Shown piece after piece: positions 51,078 to 59,991 of a stretch of DNA of 64,000 bases (positions within the stretch are counted from its first letter, which is position 1; each line of letters opens with the position of its first letter). A program made the position numbers and the translations under genes. Source of the stretch: Vicinamibacteraceae bacterium (GTDB lineage Bacteria > Acidobacteriota > Thermoanaerobaculia > Multivoradales > Multivoraceae); NCBI GenBank assembly GCA_012270995.1, contig JAAXHG010000166.1, positions 110,818-174,817 of the forward strand, in the 5' to 3' direction. The notes below the pieces were generated by a model. That model searched no databases. It was not told the DNA's origin and was given only the letters and a program-made list of their open reading frames with translations.

Positions 51078-52739
51078 TCAATAGCCTAACGCGGCGCCGT
51101 CTTTCCGCGGGTCGGAGGCGCCGTAGAGCGTTCCGTGCCGGTCGACGCTGATCGCCTGGGCGCCGCCGAACTCGGCGCCGCCGGCGCCCTGAACCCGGTG
51201 GCCGAGCGTCGCGAGTCCCTCCACGGTTTCGGGCGCCATGCCGCGCTCGCACAGGAGGTCGAGGCCGGCCGCGTGCCGCCACCGGGGCCGGTCGATCGCC
51301 GCCTGGAGGGGAAGCCCGTGGTCGTAGTGGTTGGTCAGTAGCTGCACGTGTCCCTGCGGCTGGAACGGACCGCCCATCACGCCGTAGCAGAGATCGAGCC
51401 GGCCCCGGTCCAGGACGATGCCGGGGATGATCGTGTGGAAGGGACGCTTGCCGGGGCGATACTCGTTCGGGTGACCGGCCGCCAGGCTGAAGCCGGCGCC
51501 CCGGCAGTGGAGCATGATCCCCGTGTCGCCGCCGGCGATCGCCGCTCCGAAGGGCGCGAACAGGGAGTTGATGAAGGACGCGGCGTTGCCGTCGCCGTCG
51601 ACGACGGCCAGGTAGACCGTGTCGGCGCCCACCGCGCCGGCGCCGGTCGGGATGCCGCCGGGAGCGGCTCCGTCCGCAGCCCGGGCGGGGTCGATCAGCC
51701 GGCTGCGGTCGCGGGCGTAGGCCTTGTCGAGCAGCTCGTCCAACGGGACACCACTGGCGCTTCGGAGCGGTTCGCCCTCCGGGTCGCCGACGTGAGCGTG
51801 GAGGTCGGCGTAGGCCAGCTTCTTCGCCTCGACCAGCAGATGGACGTGCTCGGCGCCGGCCACGTCCATCGAGGCGAGGTCGAAGTTCTCCAGCAGGTTC
51901 AGCATCAGGAGAACGCCCAACCCCTGGCCGTTCGGCGGTAACTGGAAGACCTCCCGGCCGCGGTACATCGCGCCGATCGGATCGACCCAGGTCGACTCAT
52001 GGCGCCGGAGGTCGTCGAGCTCGAGAAAGCCGCCGGTGCCGCGGGCGTAGCGGACGATCTCCTCCGCGATCGGACCCTTGTAGAACGCGTCGCGGCCGTC
52101 CCGTGCGATCCGGCGCAGCGAGCGGGCGAGGGCCGGAGACCGGAACACCGCGCCGAGCGCTGGCGCTTCGTCCTCGACGAGGTAGTGCTCCGCCGCCGCG
52201 CGGTCGCGGCGCAGCCGGCCTGCGCAGGCCGTCCACATCGACTGGACGCGCTCGCTGACGGGGAAGCCCTCTTCGGCGGTTTCGATCGCGGGACCGAGCA
52301 GGTCGGCGAAGCGAAGCCGTCCGAACCGCCGGTGCGCGGTGTGCCAGAGATCGACCGCGCCGGGGACGGTGACCGCCGGCCAGGAGTCCGGATCGATCGC
52401 CGGGCCGGCGATGTCGGTTCGCTCCAGGGCCAGGGGCGAACGGCCGCTGCCGTTGAGGCCCAGCAGCTCGCCGCGCCCGCCGTCGGGATCGGCGAGGTGG
52501 TAGAGCAGGAAGGCGTCGCCGCCGATGCCGGTCATCATCGGCTCGACAACCGCCAGCATCGCGGCCGCCGCGACCGCGCCGTCGATCGCGGAACCGCCGG
52601 CGCGCAGCATGTCGAGGCCGGCCAGCGTGGCGGCGGGGTGGGAGGTAGCGACCATCCCCCGGCGCGCCATCACGACGCTGCGCCCCGCGCGGTGGGGACT
52701 GGCCAGCCGCGGTTTGGCGGCGCTAGCGGAAGACGTCAA
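51078..52739 (-). CDS. Gamma-glutamyltransferase-like Ntn hydrolase
   Basis: The 553-aa protein is a YwrD-type gamma-glutamyltransferase: MARRGMVATSHPAATLAGLD, AVVEPMMTGIGGDAFLLYH, the autoprocessing Thr region ADTVYLAVVDGDGNAASFIN and GKRPFHTIIPG. The precursor cleaves itself before Thr to give two chains and then splits or transfers gamma-glutamyl groups. No signal peptide is seen, so it appears cytoplasmic. The TTG start at 52739 overlaps the end of the DUF5916 gene by 17 nt; ATG 52670 is an alternative. Its reactants overlap with those of chaC and gshB in the window. Confidence 0.88.
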   Translation of the reverse strand: MTSSASAAKPRLASPHRAGRSVVMARRGMVATSHPAATLAGLDMLRAGGSAIDGAVAAAAMLAVVEPMMTGIGGDAFLLYHLADPDGGRGELLGLNGSGRSPLALERTDIAGPAIDPDSWPAVTVPGAVDLWHTAHRRFGRLRFADLLGPAIETAEEGFPVSERVQSMWTACAGRLRRDRAAAEHYLVEDEAPALGAVFRSPALARSLRRIARDGRDAFYKGPIAEEIVRYARGTGGFLELDDLRRHESTWVDPIGAMYRGREVFQLPPNGQGLGVLLMLNLLENFDLASMDVAGAEHVHLLVEAKKLAYADLHAHVGDPEGEPLRSASGVPLDELLDKAYARDRSRLIDPARAADGAAPGGIPTGAGAVGADTVYLAVVDGDGNAASFINSLFAPFGAAIAGGDTGIMLHCRGAGFSLAAGHPNEYRPGKRPFHTIIPGIVLDRGRLDLCYGVMGGPFQPQGHVQLLTNHYDHGLPLQAAIDRPRWRHAAGLDLLCERGMAPETVEGLATLGHRVQGAGGAEFGGAQAISVDRHGTLYGASDPRKDGAALGY

Positions 52740-54933
52740 AGGTACGGTTGAACTTCACCGCCAGGCTCCGGTCCGGCGTATCCAGGCCGAGCCGGCCGAA
52801 CTCCGAGATCTCGTTGTAGACGACGAAGAGTCCTCGGTTCGCCTCGTTCAGCCAACTGAAGCGGACGTTCGTGTTCACGCTGTGGGTCAGGTCGTTGTAC
52901 TGGATCAGCGCCTGGAGGAGAAGGCTGGTGCTGAAGGCGTAGGTGACGCGCAGGCGCCCGAGGTGGGTCTTGAAGGCGCCCATCGGAAGGTCGATGTCGT
53001 TGTAGGACCAGCTCAGCTCGGAGGTCAGGTAGTCGCCCAGGCGGATGCTCAGCCAGGGATCCAGGACGAGCTGGTCGCCGCCGAAGAAACCGCCGCCCTC
53101 CACTCTGACGAACAGGCTCACGGCGCGTCCCCGGTTGGTGTTGCCGAACAGGAAGAAACCGTGGTCGTCGTACTCCCCGGCCGGGACGTTCACGATGCCG
53201 GCGAGGGTGAAGGGTTCGAGCAGTCCCTCGTAGCGGCCGCCGACGGACAGGCTGATCTGCGCGCCGTTCCGGAATTCGACCTCGCCTCCGACGGAGTAGC
53301 GCTGCGTTTCCTGGTAGCCGTCGAAGTTCCAGAAGCCGTCGTAGAAGGCGCGCGGACCGAACTCCTTGACGCGGCCCTCGCCGGCCGGGCGGAAGCGGCG
53401 CCGGATGTACCCGTTGAACTGGCGGTAGCCGGAGCGGCTGAGAAAACCGACCTCGGGGTTGAAGTCCTCGCCGATCTCGGCATAGCCGAGACGCCAGCGC
53501 CAGAACGGGGAACTGTAACCGCCGTCGAGGCCGAAACCATGGTCCCGGCCGGTCAGGCCGGGCGTTTCCGTCCGGGCCGCCCAGCCCGAGACGTCCGTGA
53601 ACTGCCCGATTCCGATCTGTCCGTCGACGGCGTAGGTCCGGTTGTAGTCGCCGTCCGGCGCCAGCGAGCCGGCGCCCTCGCGGTTGACGACCAGCACGCC
53701 GGCCCGGCTCCGGTTGCGGTACTCGCGGCCGAGCCGCGCGACCGTGAAGTTGTTGCCGTGGACATCCCCCAGGTCGTCGGTCTGCATGTTCAGGAAGCCG
53801 ACGTTGAAGCCACCGGCCCTGCCGGACAGGCGGGCGCCGCCGAGGATCGGCACGGGCACGCCTTCGCTCAGGCCGATCCGCCGGCTGAAGAAGAGCTCGG
53901 TGCCGCCCCGGAACGAGGACCGGGCGCCGACGCGGAAGAGGCCGGCGTTCTCGAGGAAGAAAGGCCGCTTCTCGGGGAAGAAGAGGCTGAAACGGTCCAG
54001 GTTGATCTGCTGATCGTCGGCTTCCACCTGGGCGAAGTCGGTGTTGACGGTCACGTCGAGCGTGAGGCTCGGGGTGACGCCGTACTTGAGGTCCATGCCG
54101 ATCTCGCTGTCGTCGACGCTGCCGTCGACGTTCTCGCGCCCCGAAGTCAGGACGTAGGGAGTCAGCTGCAGATTGCGCTGGCGCGGCGGTTCCACGCCGA
54201 CCAGGCGCCCGGCCTCCGACACCCGGAACACGTCGTGCTGGCGGCCGAGGTGGGCCCAGAACGCGGTCTCGTTCTTGCGCCGGATGTTGCGTTCAAAGTT
54301 CAGGCCCCAGATCGCGCGGCCCGATCCGTACCGGAGACTGCGGAAGGGAATCGCCATCTCCGCGCTCCAGCCGAAGTCGCCGCTCGACGTCCGGACGGTC
54401 CAGGAGGTGTCCCAGTCCAGGTTGGCGCCGCCGGAACCGCCGCCGCGGGAGGAACCGCCGCCGCGGCCCTGGTTCGTGAACTGGCCGTCGTACTGGATCC
54501 CCGCGATGTTCGTCCCGAAGACGAAACCGTTCTGCCGGTCGCCGTACGTGTCGAGAACGACCCGGAAGCTGTCCTCGTTCTGGAGCATGGCGTCGCGGCG
54601 GCTGTCGGAGATCGCCAGGGAGGAAGCGTCCCGGTCGAAACAGATGACGGCGAGGTAGAGGTTGGATTCGTCGAAGGCGATCCGCACTTCGGTCCGTTCG
54701 CTCGCCGGTTGGCCTTCGAACGGCTCCACCTGCTGGAAGCCGGTGCCGAAGTCGACATCGAGCCAGAGCTCTTCGCCGAGCACGTCGCCGTCGATGACCG
54801 GCGCCTGCGTGAGACGCTTGGCGGTCAGGCTTGGCCGGTCGTCCCGGACGCCCTGGGCAGCCTTGGCGCCGTCACCGGCCGCAAGGAGGGCGATCAGCGC
54901 GAGAGCGCCGCCCGCAAGTGGGATTCGCGGCAT
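52723..54933 (-). CDS. DUF5916 outer-membrane-type protein with CBM9-like domain
   Basis: The 736-aa protein has a signal peptide (LAGGALALIALLAAGDGAKA), then a CBM9-like domain (VIDGDVLGEELWLDVDFG; VRIAFDESNLYLAVICFDRD), a Gly/Ser-rich insertion (RGGGSSRGGGSGG), and a C-terminal region of alternating short strands with aromatic turns ending in FNRTFDVFR. That order, ending in an aromatic residue near the C-terminus, fits an outer-membrane beta-barrel, as generally proposed for DUF5916. ATG 54933 is 4 nt after the sortilin-like gene, so it is a middle gene of an operon. Confidence 0.88.
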   Translation of the reverse strand: MPRIPLAGGALALIALLAAGDGAKAAQGVRDDRPSLTAKRLTQAPVIDGDVLGEELWLDVDFGTGFQQVEPFEGQPASERTEVRIAFDESNLYLAVICFDRDASSLAISDSRRDAMLQNEDSFRVVLDTYGDRQNGFVFGTNIAGIQYDGQFTNQGRGGGSSRGGGSGGANLDWDTSWTVRTSSGDFGWSAEMAIPFRSLRYGSGRAIWGLNFERNIRRKNETAFWAHLGRQHDVFRVSEAGRLVGVEPPRQRNLQLTPYVLTSGRENVDGSVDDSEIGMDLKYGVTPSLTLDVTVNTDFAQVEADDQQINLDRFSLFFPEKRPFFLENAGLFRVGARSSFRGGTELFFSRRIGLSEGVPVPILGGARLSGRAGGFNVGFLNMQTDDLGDVHGNNFTVARLGREYRNRSRAGVLVVNREGAGSLAPDGDYNRTYAVDGQIGIGQFTDVSGWAARTETPGLTGRDHGFGLDGGYSSPFWRWRLGYAEIGEDFNPEVGFLSRSGYRQFNGYIRRRFRPAGEGRVKEFGPRAFYDGFWNFDGYQETQRYSVGGEVEFRNGAQISLSVGGRYEGLLEPFTLAGIVNVPAGEYDDHGFFLFGNTNRGRAVSLFVRVEGGGFFGGDQLVLDPWLSIRLGDYLTSELSWSYNDIDLPMGAFKTHLGRLRVTYAFSTSLLLQALIQYNDLTHSVNTNVRFSWLNEANRGLFVVYNEISEFGRLGLDTPDRSLAVKFNRTFDVFR

Positions 54934-54937
54934 CGGT

Positions 54938-57900
54938 TCAGGGCGGTGCGGGAGGCTCGTTTGCGGCGCGGTCGGTTGGCGGCTGAACGGCGGGGATTTC
55001 CAACTCCCGGGCTCGCCGGTTCAGTTCTTCAAGCTGCGGTCCGGTCAACTCGGCGACGGCCTCGAGGATCGGCAGGAGCTCGGCCTCTAGATCCTCAAGG
55101 CGACGGCGCGCGCCGGCCGTCGGCCGGGCGGTGTTGCCGAAGACGTGAGTGTAGAGGTACGCGTACTGGTTGTCGATCCGGGGCTGGAAGTTCAGCGCGT
55201 CCTGGGAGACGCGGCTCCGCGACTGGATCAGCTGCTCGTCGAGTTCTCCGGCGCGCTCGAGGATCGCCTCGACGGCCGGTCGCAGCTCCGAGGCGCCGGC
55301 CTCGTCGAGGCGATCCTCGAGGGCGCCGGCCTGTTCCCGGACGCTGCGCAGGCCGGCGATCGCGTCGTGGGTTGCCGTCAACCGCGCCGACAACTGGTAG
55401 AGCATCGCGTACTGCTCTTCCAGATCGGCCTGGGAGATGTCCTCGAGCCGCGGGTCGGCGAGCACCTCGAAAGTCCGGCTGTCCGACCAGTCGGCTGTCG
55501 CGGCCTGGGCCTCGCCACCCTCATCGGTCCCCTCGTCGCTGCCGGCGACCGTCAGCGTCGCCCGGTAGGTCCCCGGCGGCAGGTAGGGGCCGCCGGTGTA
55601 CGACAGCGACATGACGGCGCCCTCGACCAGGTGAGGCGCCTGGCCGCGCAGGTTCCAGACGACCCGGTTGAGGCCCTGCTTCGCCTCGAAGGACTCGATC
55701 CGTGGACGCTCGTCCTCGCCGCCCTCGATCTCCTCGCCTTCCGGCAACGACGTGAAGCGCCGCAGAACCCGGTCGCCGCCGTCGGGGGAGATCGTCAGCT
55801 CGACACGGCCGGCCGGCTCTTCCGGGAGGTCGAACCAGATGGAAGCGCCATTGACGAAGCCCCCGCCTCCGCCGGGCCGATCGATGCGGACCACAGGCTC
55901 GGGAGAGAAGAGCCGGGGCTCATCGCGCTGTGTGCCGGCGGCGATTTCCGCGGCGCGCTCGCGCGCGAGTTCCCGGACCAGGCCGAGATCGTCGAGCACC
56001 CAGAAGCTCCGGCCCTGTGTCGCGAGCACCAGGTCCGGATTGCCGGCGTTGTTGTGAATCAGCAGGTCGGTGATCGGCGTGCGCGGCAGGTTCAACTGGA
56101 ACGACCGCCAGGAGTTCCCGCCGTCGAAGGAGGCGTAGAGGCCGAACTCGGTGCCGGCGAAGAGCAGGCCGGCGGCGCCCGGGTCCTCGCGCACGACGCG
56201 CACGAAGTGGTCGGCCGGCAGACCATCGGTCGCGGTGGTCCAGCTTCCGCCGCCGTCGTCCGTGCGGAAGATGTACGGCGTGTAGTCGTTCATCCGGTAG
56301 CGGTACACCCCGACGTAGACGCGCTCCGGATCGTGTTGCGAAACGTCGATCGAGTTGACCGTGCCGTCGGCGGGCATTTCGGCCGGCGTGACGTCGACCC
56401 AGGTGGCGCCGTTGTCCCGGCTGACGTGGATGCGGCCGTCGTCGCTGCCGGCCCAGATCTCTCCGGCCGTTTGCGGCGATTCCGCGAGCGCGAAGATCGT
56501 GTTGTAGACCTCGACGCCGGTGTGGTCGTGCTGGACGGGTCCGCCGGGCACTCCCTGCTTCTCGTCGTCGTCGGTCGTCAGGTCGGGCGAAATCGTCTCC
56601 CACGTCCAGCCGCCGTCGCGGGTGCGATGGACGTAGTTCGAGGTGTGGTAGACGACATCGGGATCGTGCCGGGAGATGAGGATCGGCGCGTTCCACTGGA
56701 AGCGGTAGCGAAGGTCGCGCGGCGCCGTGCCGTCCTGCATCTGGGGATAGAGGACCATGTTGCGGGCGGCGCCGCTCCGGTGGTCGTAGCGGTCGATGCG
56801 GCCCAGGTAGTTTCCCGAGTAGACGAGGTGAGGCTGCTCGGGGTGAACCGCGATGTGTCCGCTCTCGGCGCCGGCCACCGAGTGCCAGTGCTGGGTCGCG
56901 GTCAATTCGGGCATCGGCCGCGACGGCACGGAGATCGTGCTGTTGTCCTGCTGGGCGCCGTAGATCCGGTAGGGGAACTGGTTGTCGACGGTGACCCGGT
57001 AGAACTCGGCGGTCGGCTGGTTGTTCTGGGTGGACCAGGAACGGCCGCCGTCCACGCTGACGTTGGCGCCGCCGTCATTCGCCTGGACCATGATGTGCGG
57101 CTGCTCGGGGTTGATCCAGAGGTCGTGGTTGTCGCCGTGGGGCGTACCGACCCGCTCCCAGGTGGCGCCGGCGTCCACCGACTTGAAGAAGCGCACGTTC
57201 GACCCCCAGACCGTGTTCGGGTCGGCCGGGTCGGCGTGGATGTGGCTGTAGTACCAGCCGCGGGTGAGCAGTTCCGGTTCGTCGCTCACCCTGCTCCAGG
57301 TGTCGCCGTGGTCCTCGGAGCGGAAGATGCCGCCCCGCCCCTCGTCCGCGGTGACGATCGTCCAGAGCCGCCCGCGCCGCGCCGGCGACGCGGAGACGCC
57401 GATACGGCCGAGCACGCCGGTCGGCAGACCGCCCTCGAGGCGTTGCCAGGTGTCGCCGCCATCGGTCGAGCGGAACAGGCCGCCCTCGTCGCTGCCGTCG
57501 ATCAGCGTCCACGGCTTGCGCTCGACCCTCCAGACCGCCGCGTAGAGGACGCGGGGATTGAAGGGGTCGAGTTCCAGGTCGGCGATGCCGGCGTCGTCCG
57601 AGATGCCGAGCACCTGCCGCCAGGTGTCGCCGCCGTCCGTCGAACGGTAGACTCCCCGTTCCGGGTTGCCGCCGAAGATCTGGCCGAGCACGCCCACCCA
57701 GAGCACGTTGGGATCGTCAGGATGGACGCGGACGCGGCTGATCGCGCCCGCCCGCTCCAGGCCGATGTGACGCCAGGAGGCGCCGGCGTCGGTGGAGGCG
57801 TACATGCCGTCCCCGATCGAGACGTTGCCGCGAGGACAGGCGGAGCCCATGCCGACGTAGATCACGTTCGGATCGCTCGGCGCCACGGTCACCGCGCCGA

Positions 57901-58180
57901 CGGAGCCTGCCTTGAAGTCCTCGTCGGTCAGGTTCTCCCAGGAGATGCCCGCGTTCGTCGTGCGCCAGACGCCGCCGCCGGTCGAGCCCATGTAGAACGT
58001 GTAGGGGTGCGACGGGTGCCCGGCGACCGCGGTGACCCGCCCGCCGCGGCTGGGGCCGACGAGCCGGAACTCGATTCCCTCGAAGGGATCGGAGTCCTCC
58101 TGGCCGGCTGCCGGCGCGGCGGCGAGCGCAATCGCAAGAAGAACCGATGCGTGCCTGACAGTGCTGTCTGGACCGATCAT
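54938..58180 (-). CDS. Sortilin/VPS10-like Asp-box (BNR) repeat protein
   Basis: This 1,080-aa exported protein starts IGPDSTVRHASVLLAIALAA. It carries at least seven Asp-box/BNR repeats such as STDGGDTWRQV, DHGDTWSRVSD, DAGATWERVG and DNGATWVDVT, which form a VPS10/sortilin-like ten-bladed propeller. A C-terminal helical region (LTATHDAIAGLRSVREQAGA) follows. In bacteria these proteins are often linked to peptidase or outer-membrane genes and may bind peptides or act as glycosidases; no catalytic residue is assigned. ATG 58180 follows TAGACT by 8 nt. It is the first gene of the 58.2-51.1 kb operon. Confidence 0.85.
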   Translation of the reverse strand: MIGPDSTVRHASVLLAIALAAAPAAGQEDSDPFEGIEFRLVGPSRGGRVTAVAGHPSHPYTFYMGSTGGGVWRTTNAGISWENLTDEDFKAGSVGAVTVAPSDPNVIYVGMGSACPRGNVSIGDGMYASTDAGASWRHIGLERAGAISRVRVHPDDPNVLWVGVLGQIFGGNPERGVYRSTDGGDTWRQVLGISDDAGIADLELDPFNPRVLYAAVWRVERKPWTLIDGSDEGGLFRSTDGGDTWQRLEGGLPTGVLGRIGVSASPARRGRLWTIVTADEGRGGIFRSEDHGDTWSRVSDEPELLTRGWYYSHIHADPADPNTVWGSNVRFFKSVDAGATWERVGTPHGDNHDLWINPEQPHIMVQANDGGANVSVDGGRSWSTQNNQPTAEFYRVTVDNQFPYRIYGAQQDNSTISVPSRPMPELTATQHWHSVAGAESGHIAVHPEQPHLVYSGNYLGRIDRYDHRSGAARNMVLYPQMQDGTAPRDLRYRFQWNAPILISRHDPDVVYHTSNYVHRTRDGGWTWETISPDLTTDDDEKQGVPGGPVQHDHTGVEVYNTIFALAESPQTAGEIWAGSDDGRIHVSRDNGATWVDVTPAEMPADGTVNSIDVSQHDPERVYVGVYRYRMNDYTPYIFRTDDGGGSWTTATDGLPADHFVRVVREDPGAAGLLFAGTEFGLYASFDGGNSWRSFQLNLPRTPITDLLIHNNAGNPDLVLATQGRSFWVLDDLGLVRELARERAAEIAAGTQRDEPRLFSPEPVVRIDRPGGGGGFVNGASIWFDLPEEPAGRVELTISPDGGDRVLRRFTSLPEGEEIEGGEDERPRIESFEAKQGLNRVVWNLRGQAPHLVEGAVMSLSYTGGPYLPPGTYRATLTVAGSDEGTDEGGEAQAATADWSDSRTFEVLADPRLEDISQADLEEQYAMLYQLSARLTATHDAIAGLRSVREQAGALEDRLDEAGASELRPAVEAILERAGELDEQLIQSRSRVSQDALNFQPRIDNQYAYLYTHVFGNTARPTAGARRRLEDLEAELLPILEAVAELTGPQLEELNRRARELEIPAVQPPTDRAANEPPAPP

Positions 58181-58188
58181 CGGCGCGT

Positions 58189-58194
58189 AGTCTA
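58189..58194 (-). promoter_or_regulatory. -10 box, leaderless-type, for the sortilin-like operon
   Basis: TAGACT on the minus strand ends 8 nt before ATG 58180. It is back-to-back with the rnhA promoter in a gap of only 58 nt, so the two -35 regions must interleave. Confidence 0.6.
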
Positions 58195-58222
58195 CGCTGC
58201 CGCGCACGCTCGGCGCGGCTGC

Positions 58223-58228
58223 TACATT
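58223..58228 (+). promoter_or_regulatory. -10 box, leaderless-type, for the RNase H gene
   Basis: TACATT ends 10 nt before GTG 58239. Confidence 0.5.
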
Positions 58229-58238
58229 CGCCCCCACC

Positions 58239-59147
58239 GTGAGCGCCAAGCCCGCCGCCCGCTTCGTCATCTACACGGACGGCGGCGCCAGGCCGAATCC
58301 CGGTCCGGGCGGCTGGGCGGCCGTCGTCCTCGACGCGAAGGGCAACGTCGAGGAGATCTCCGGCGGAGCGCCGAGCACGACGAACAACCGAATGGAGCTT
58401 CAGGCCGCCATCTCGGCGCTTGCCAATCTGTCGGGGCCGAGCGCGGTCGAGCTCTACACGGATTCCCAGTACCTGCGGCAGGGCATCACCTCCTGGCTCG
58501 GGCGGTGGCGGGCTCAGGGCTGGCGGCGCCGCGACGGCGGTTCGGTCAAGAACGTCGACCTGTGGCGGCGGCTGGAGGGTCTGAACCGGCGCCACCGGGT
58601 GAACTGGCGCTGGGTCAAGGGTCACGCGGGCAACGAGTGGAACGAGCGCGTCGACGCCCTGGCCAGCGAGGAAATCGAGGCGCGGGGCGGCGGCGCCGCG
58701 GCCGAGCCGGCCTCGGACGAGGCGATCTCGCCCGACACCGTGCGCATCTTCCTCAAGGTCCGTTGCGTCGGCGGGCGCGGCGCGTGGGTCGCCGAGGTGG
58801 TGACGCCCGCCGGTACCCTCGAACGGTCCGGCGGGGCTTCGGACACGACGCCGAACCGGCTCGAGCTGGAGTGCGTCCTGGAGCTGCTCGGCGGCCTGCC
58901 GCCCGACCAATCGGCCGCCGTCTACACCGGCAACGACTACCTCAGGCGCGGCGCCGCGCTCTGGATCCACTCCTGGAAACGAAACCGGTGGCGTACCAAG
59001 GCGGGCAAGCCGGTCAAGAACGCTGAACTCTGGCATCGACTCGACCGACAGCTCGAGGAGCGGCGCGTGCAGTGGCCGGCGACGACCGGCGAGGCGGGCG
59101 AGCGGCTCAAGGAGCTGAAGGAGCGCGCCCGGGAGCTCTTCGCCTAG
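58239..59147 (+). CDS. RNase HI fused to a degenerate second RNase H-like domain
   Basis: The 302-aa protein has a normal RNase HI domain (1-145) with Asp14 in YTDGG, Glu53 in NRMELQ, Asp75 in YTDSQYL, His129 in KGHAGNEW and Asp139 in RVDALA, so it should cut RNA in RNA-DNA hybrids. After a linker (GGGAAAEPASDEA) a second domain repeats the pattern but with loss of catalysis: Asp14 site is Arg/Cys (KVRCVGG), Glu is kept (NRLELECV), Asp75 becomes Gly (YTGNDYL), and the His and last Asp are missing. Standard RNase HI is about 155 aa, so this is a tandem fusion. The second half may bind hybrid or aid dimer-like activity. Confidence 0.85.
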   Translation: MSAKPAARFVIYTDGGARPNPGPGGWAAVVLDAKGNVEEISGGAPSTTNNRMELQAAISALANLSGPSAVELYTDSQYLRQGITSWLGRWRAQGWRRRDGGSVKNVDLWRRLEGLNRRHRVNWRWVKGHAGNEWNERVDALASEEIEARGGGAAAEPASDEAISPDTVRIFLKVRCVGGRGAWVAEVVTPAGTLERSGGASDTTPNRLELECVLELLGGLPPDQSAAVYTGNDYLRRGAALWIHSWKRNRWRTKAGKPVKNAELWHRLDRQLEERRVQWPATTGEAGERLKELKERARELFA

Positions 59148-59160
59148 CCTGGACTTGGAA

Positions 59161-59195
59161 GCGTACGCAGCGGTCTCGCCGCGCTGTCGCGTACG
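59161..59195. repeat. Inverted repeat downstream of the RNase H gene
   Basis: CGTACGC at 59162-59168 and GCGTACG at the other end pair, with AGCG/CGCT extending the stem and a 3-nt bulge. It lies just after the stop at 59147 and may be a terminator-like hairpin without a T-run. The rest of 59196-59386 holds nothing I can support. Confidence 0.4.
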
Positions 59196-59386
59196 AGACG
59201 AATGGCAGTGCCCGTCAGAACAACGTGAACAAGTGAACGCTCATCTCCCGTACGGGTGGCGCTCAGGGATCAAGGCCCAGGCTGAAGCAGAACCGAGGAC
59301 GCCGGGATCGGTCCGCCACGGCACGCCGCGGGGCTCGTCACGCGCGCGTAGCTGCAAGAAGTTGTAGAGAGGTTGTACTTGGGAAG

Positions 59387-59587
59387 TCAGCGTCCGCGGG
59401 AGGCCGCTTTGGCTTGTTCAGCGCGCCGGGAGGTCGGCCGCGGCGAAGAGCGCGGCGCGACCGGGGCGGCGGCGCGTCGCTGACGGTCTTTGGCGACGAT
59501 CTCGTCGGCCTCGCGGATGATCCGAGCGCGCTGCTCGGGCGAGAAGGTCGCTTCGAACAGCTTGTTCCAGGGATGGCGTCCGCTCAT
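59387..59587 (-). CDS. Small antitoxin-like protein paired with HigB-like toxin
   Basis: A 66-aa protein: HPWNKLFEATFSPEQRARII then READEIVAKDRQRR, and an Arg/Pro/Ala-rich tail (RSSPRPTSRRAEQAKAASRG). Its start overlaps the toxin stop as ATGA. The first 35 residues resemble the N-terminus of HigA-type antitoxins, but the helix-turn-helix usually following is replaced by the low-complexity tail, so it may be a shortened antitoxin or an unrelated coupling partner. Confidence 0.5.
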   Translation of the reverse strand: MSGRHPWNKLFEATFSPEQRARIIREADEIVAKDRQRRAAAPVAPRSSPRPTSRRAEQAKAASRGR

Positions 59588-59967
59588 CGGTTCGGTCCTT
59601 CGTGGCGGGAGTTGCGTGTGGCTTCGATCCGGAGTTCGAGAAGGTGTTCATCATAGAGCATGTCGGCCTGGCGAACGTAGTCACGGTAGAAGCGCTCGTC
59701 GGAGGTCTTGTGGCCGCCGATGAGGAGGATGGCGCTTCGACGCGGGTCGAAGGCGTAGAAGACCCGAATGCGAGGCCGCGTCTGGACGCGGAGTTCTCTC
59801 ATGCGGGAGTGACGCGAGGTCTTGACGGCGGAGGAATGGGGAAAGCCGAGACGAACGCCGTGCTTGACCAGGGCCTGGACGATGCGGGACGTCGCCTCTT
59901 GGTGGGGGACGCCAAGAGTGTCCCACCAAGCGCGGAACTGATCGGTGTACTCGACGGAGACGGGCAT
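59584..59967 (-). CDS. HigB/RelE-like toxin (phage Gp49-like family)
   Basis: This 127-aa protein matches the phage-derived Gp49-like/HigB group: QFRAWWDTLGVPHQEATSRI, SRMRELRVQTRPRIRVFYAF then DPRRSAILLIGGHKTSDERFY. The final RFYRDYVRQADMLYDEHL helix matches HigB C-termini. Such toxins cut mRNA on the ribosome. The gene lies upstream of the antitoxin-like gene with ATGA overlap, in the HigB-HigA order. It lies 24 nt from the end of prfC. Confidence 0.8.
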   Translation of the reverse strand: MPVSVEYTDQFRAWWDTLGVPHQEATSRIVQALVKHGVRLGFPHSSAVKTSRHSRMRELRVQTRPRIRVFYAFDPRRSAILLIGGHKTSDERFYRDYVRQADMLYDEHLLELRIEATRNSRHEGPNR

Positions 59968-59991
59968 CGGGAGAAGAAGAGTCCGGCGCGG

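Noticed and set aside
55145-59026. Very long open frame on the plus strand opposite the sortilin-like and RNase H genes
   Set aside because: It is antisense to clearly homologous genes with Asp-box repeats. It is an artefact of high GC, as are long antisense frames at 12707-15484, 9994-11841 and 47168-49012.
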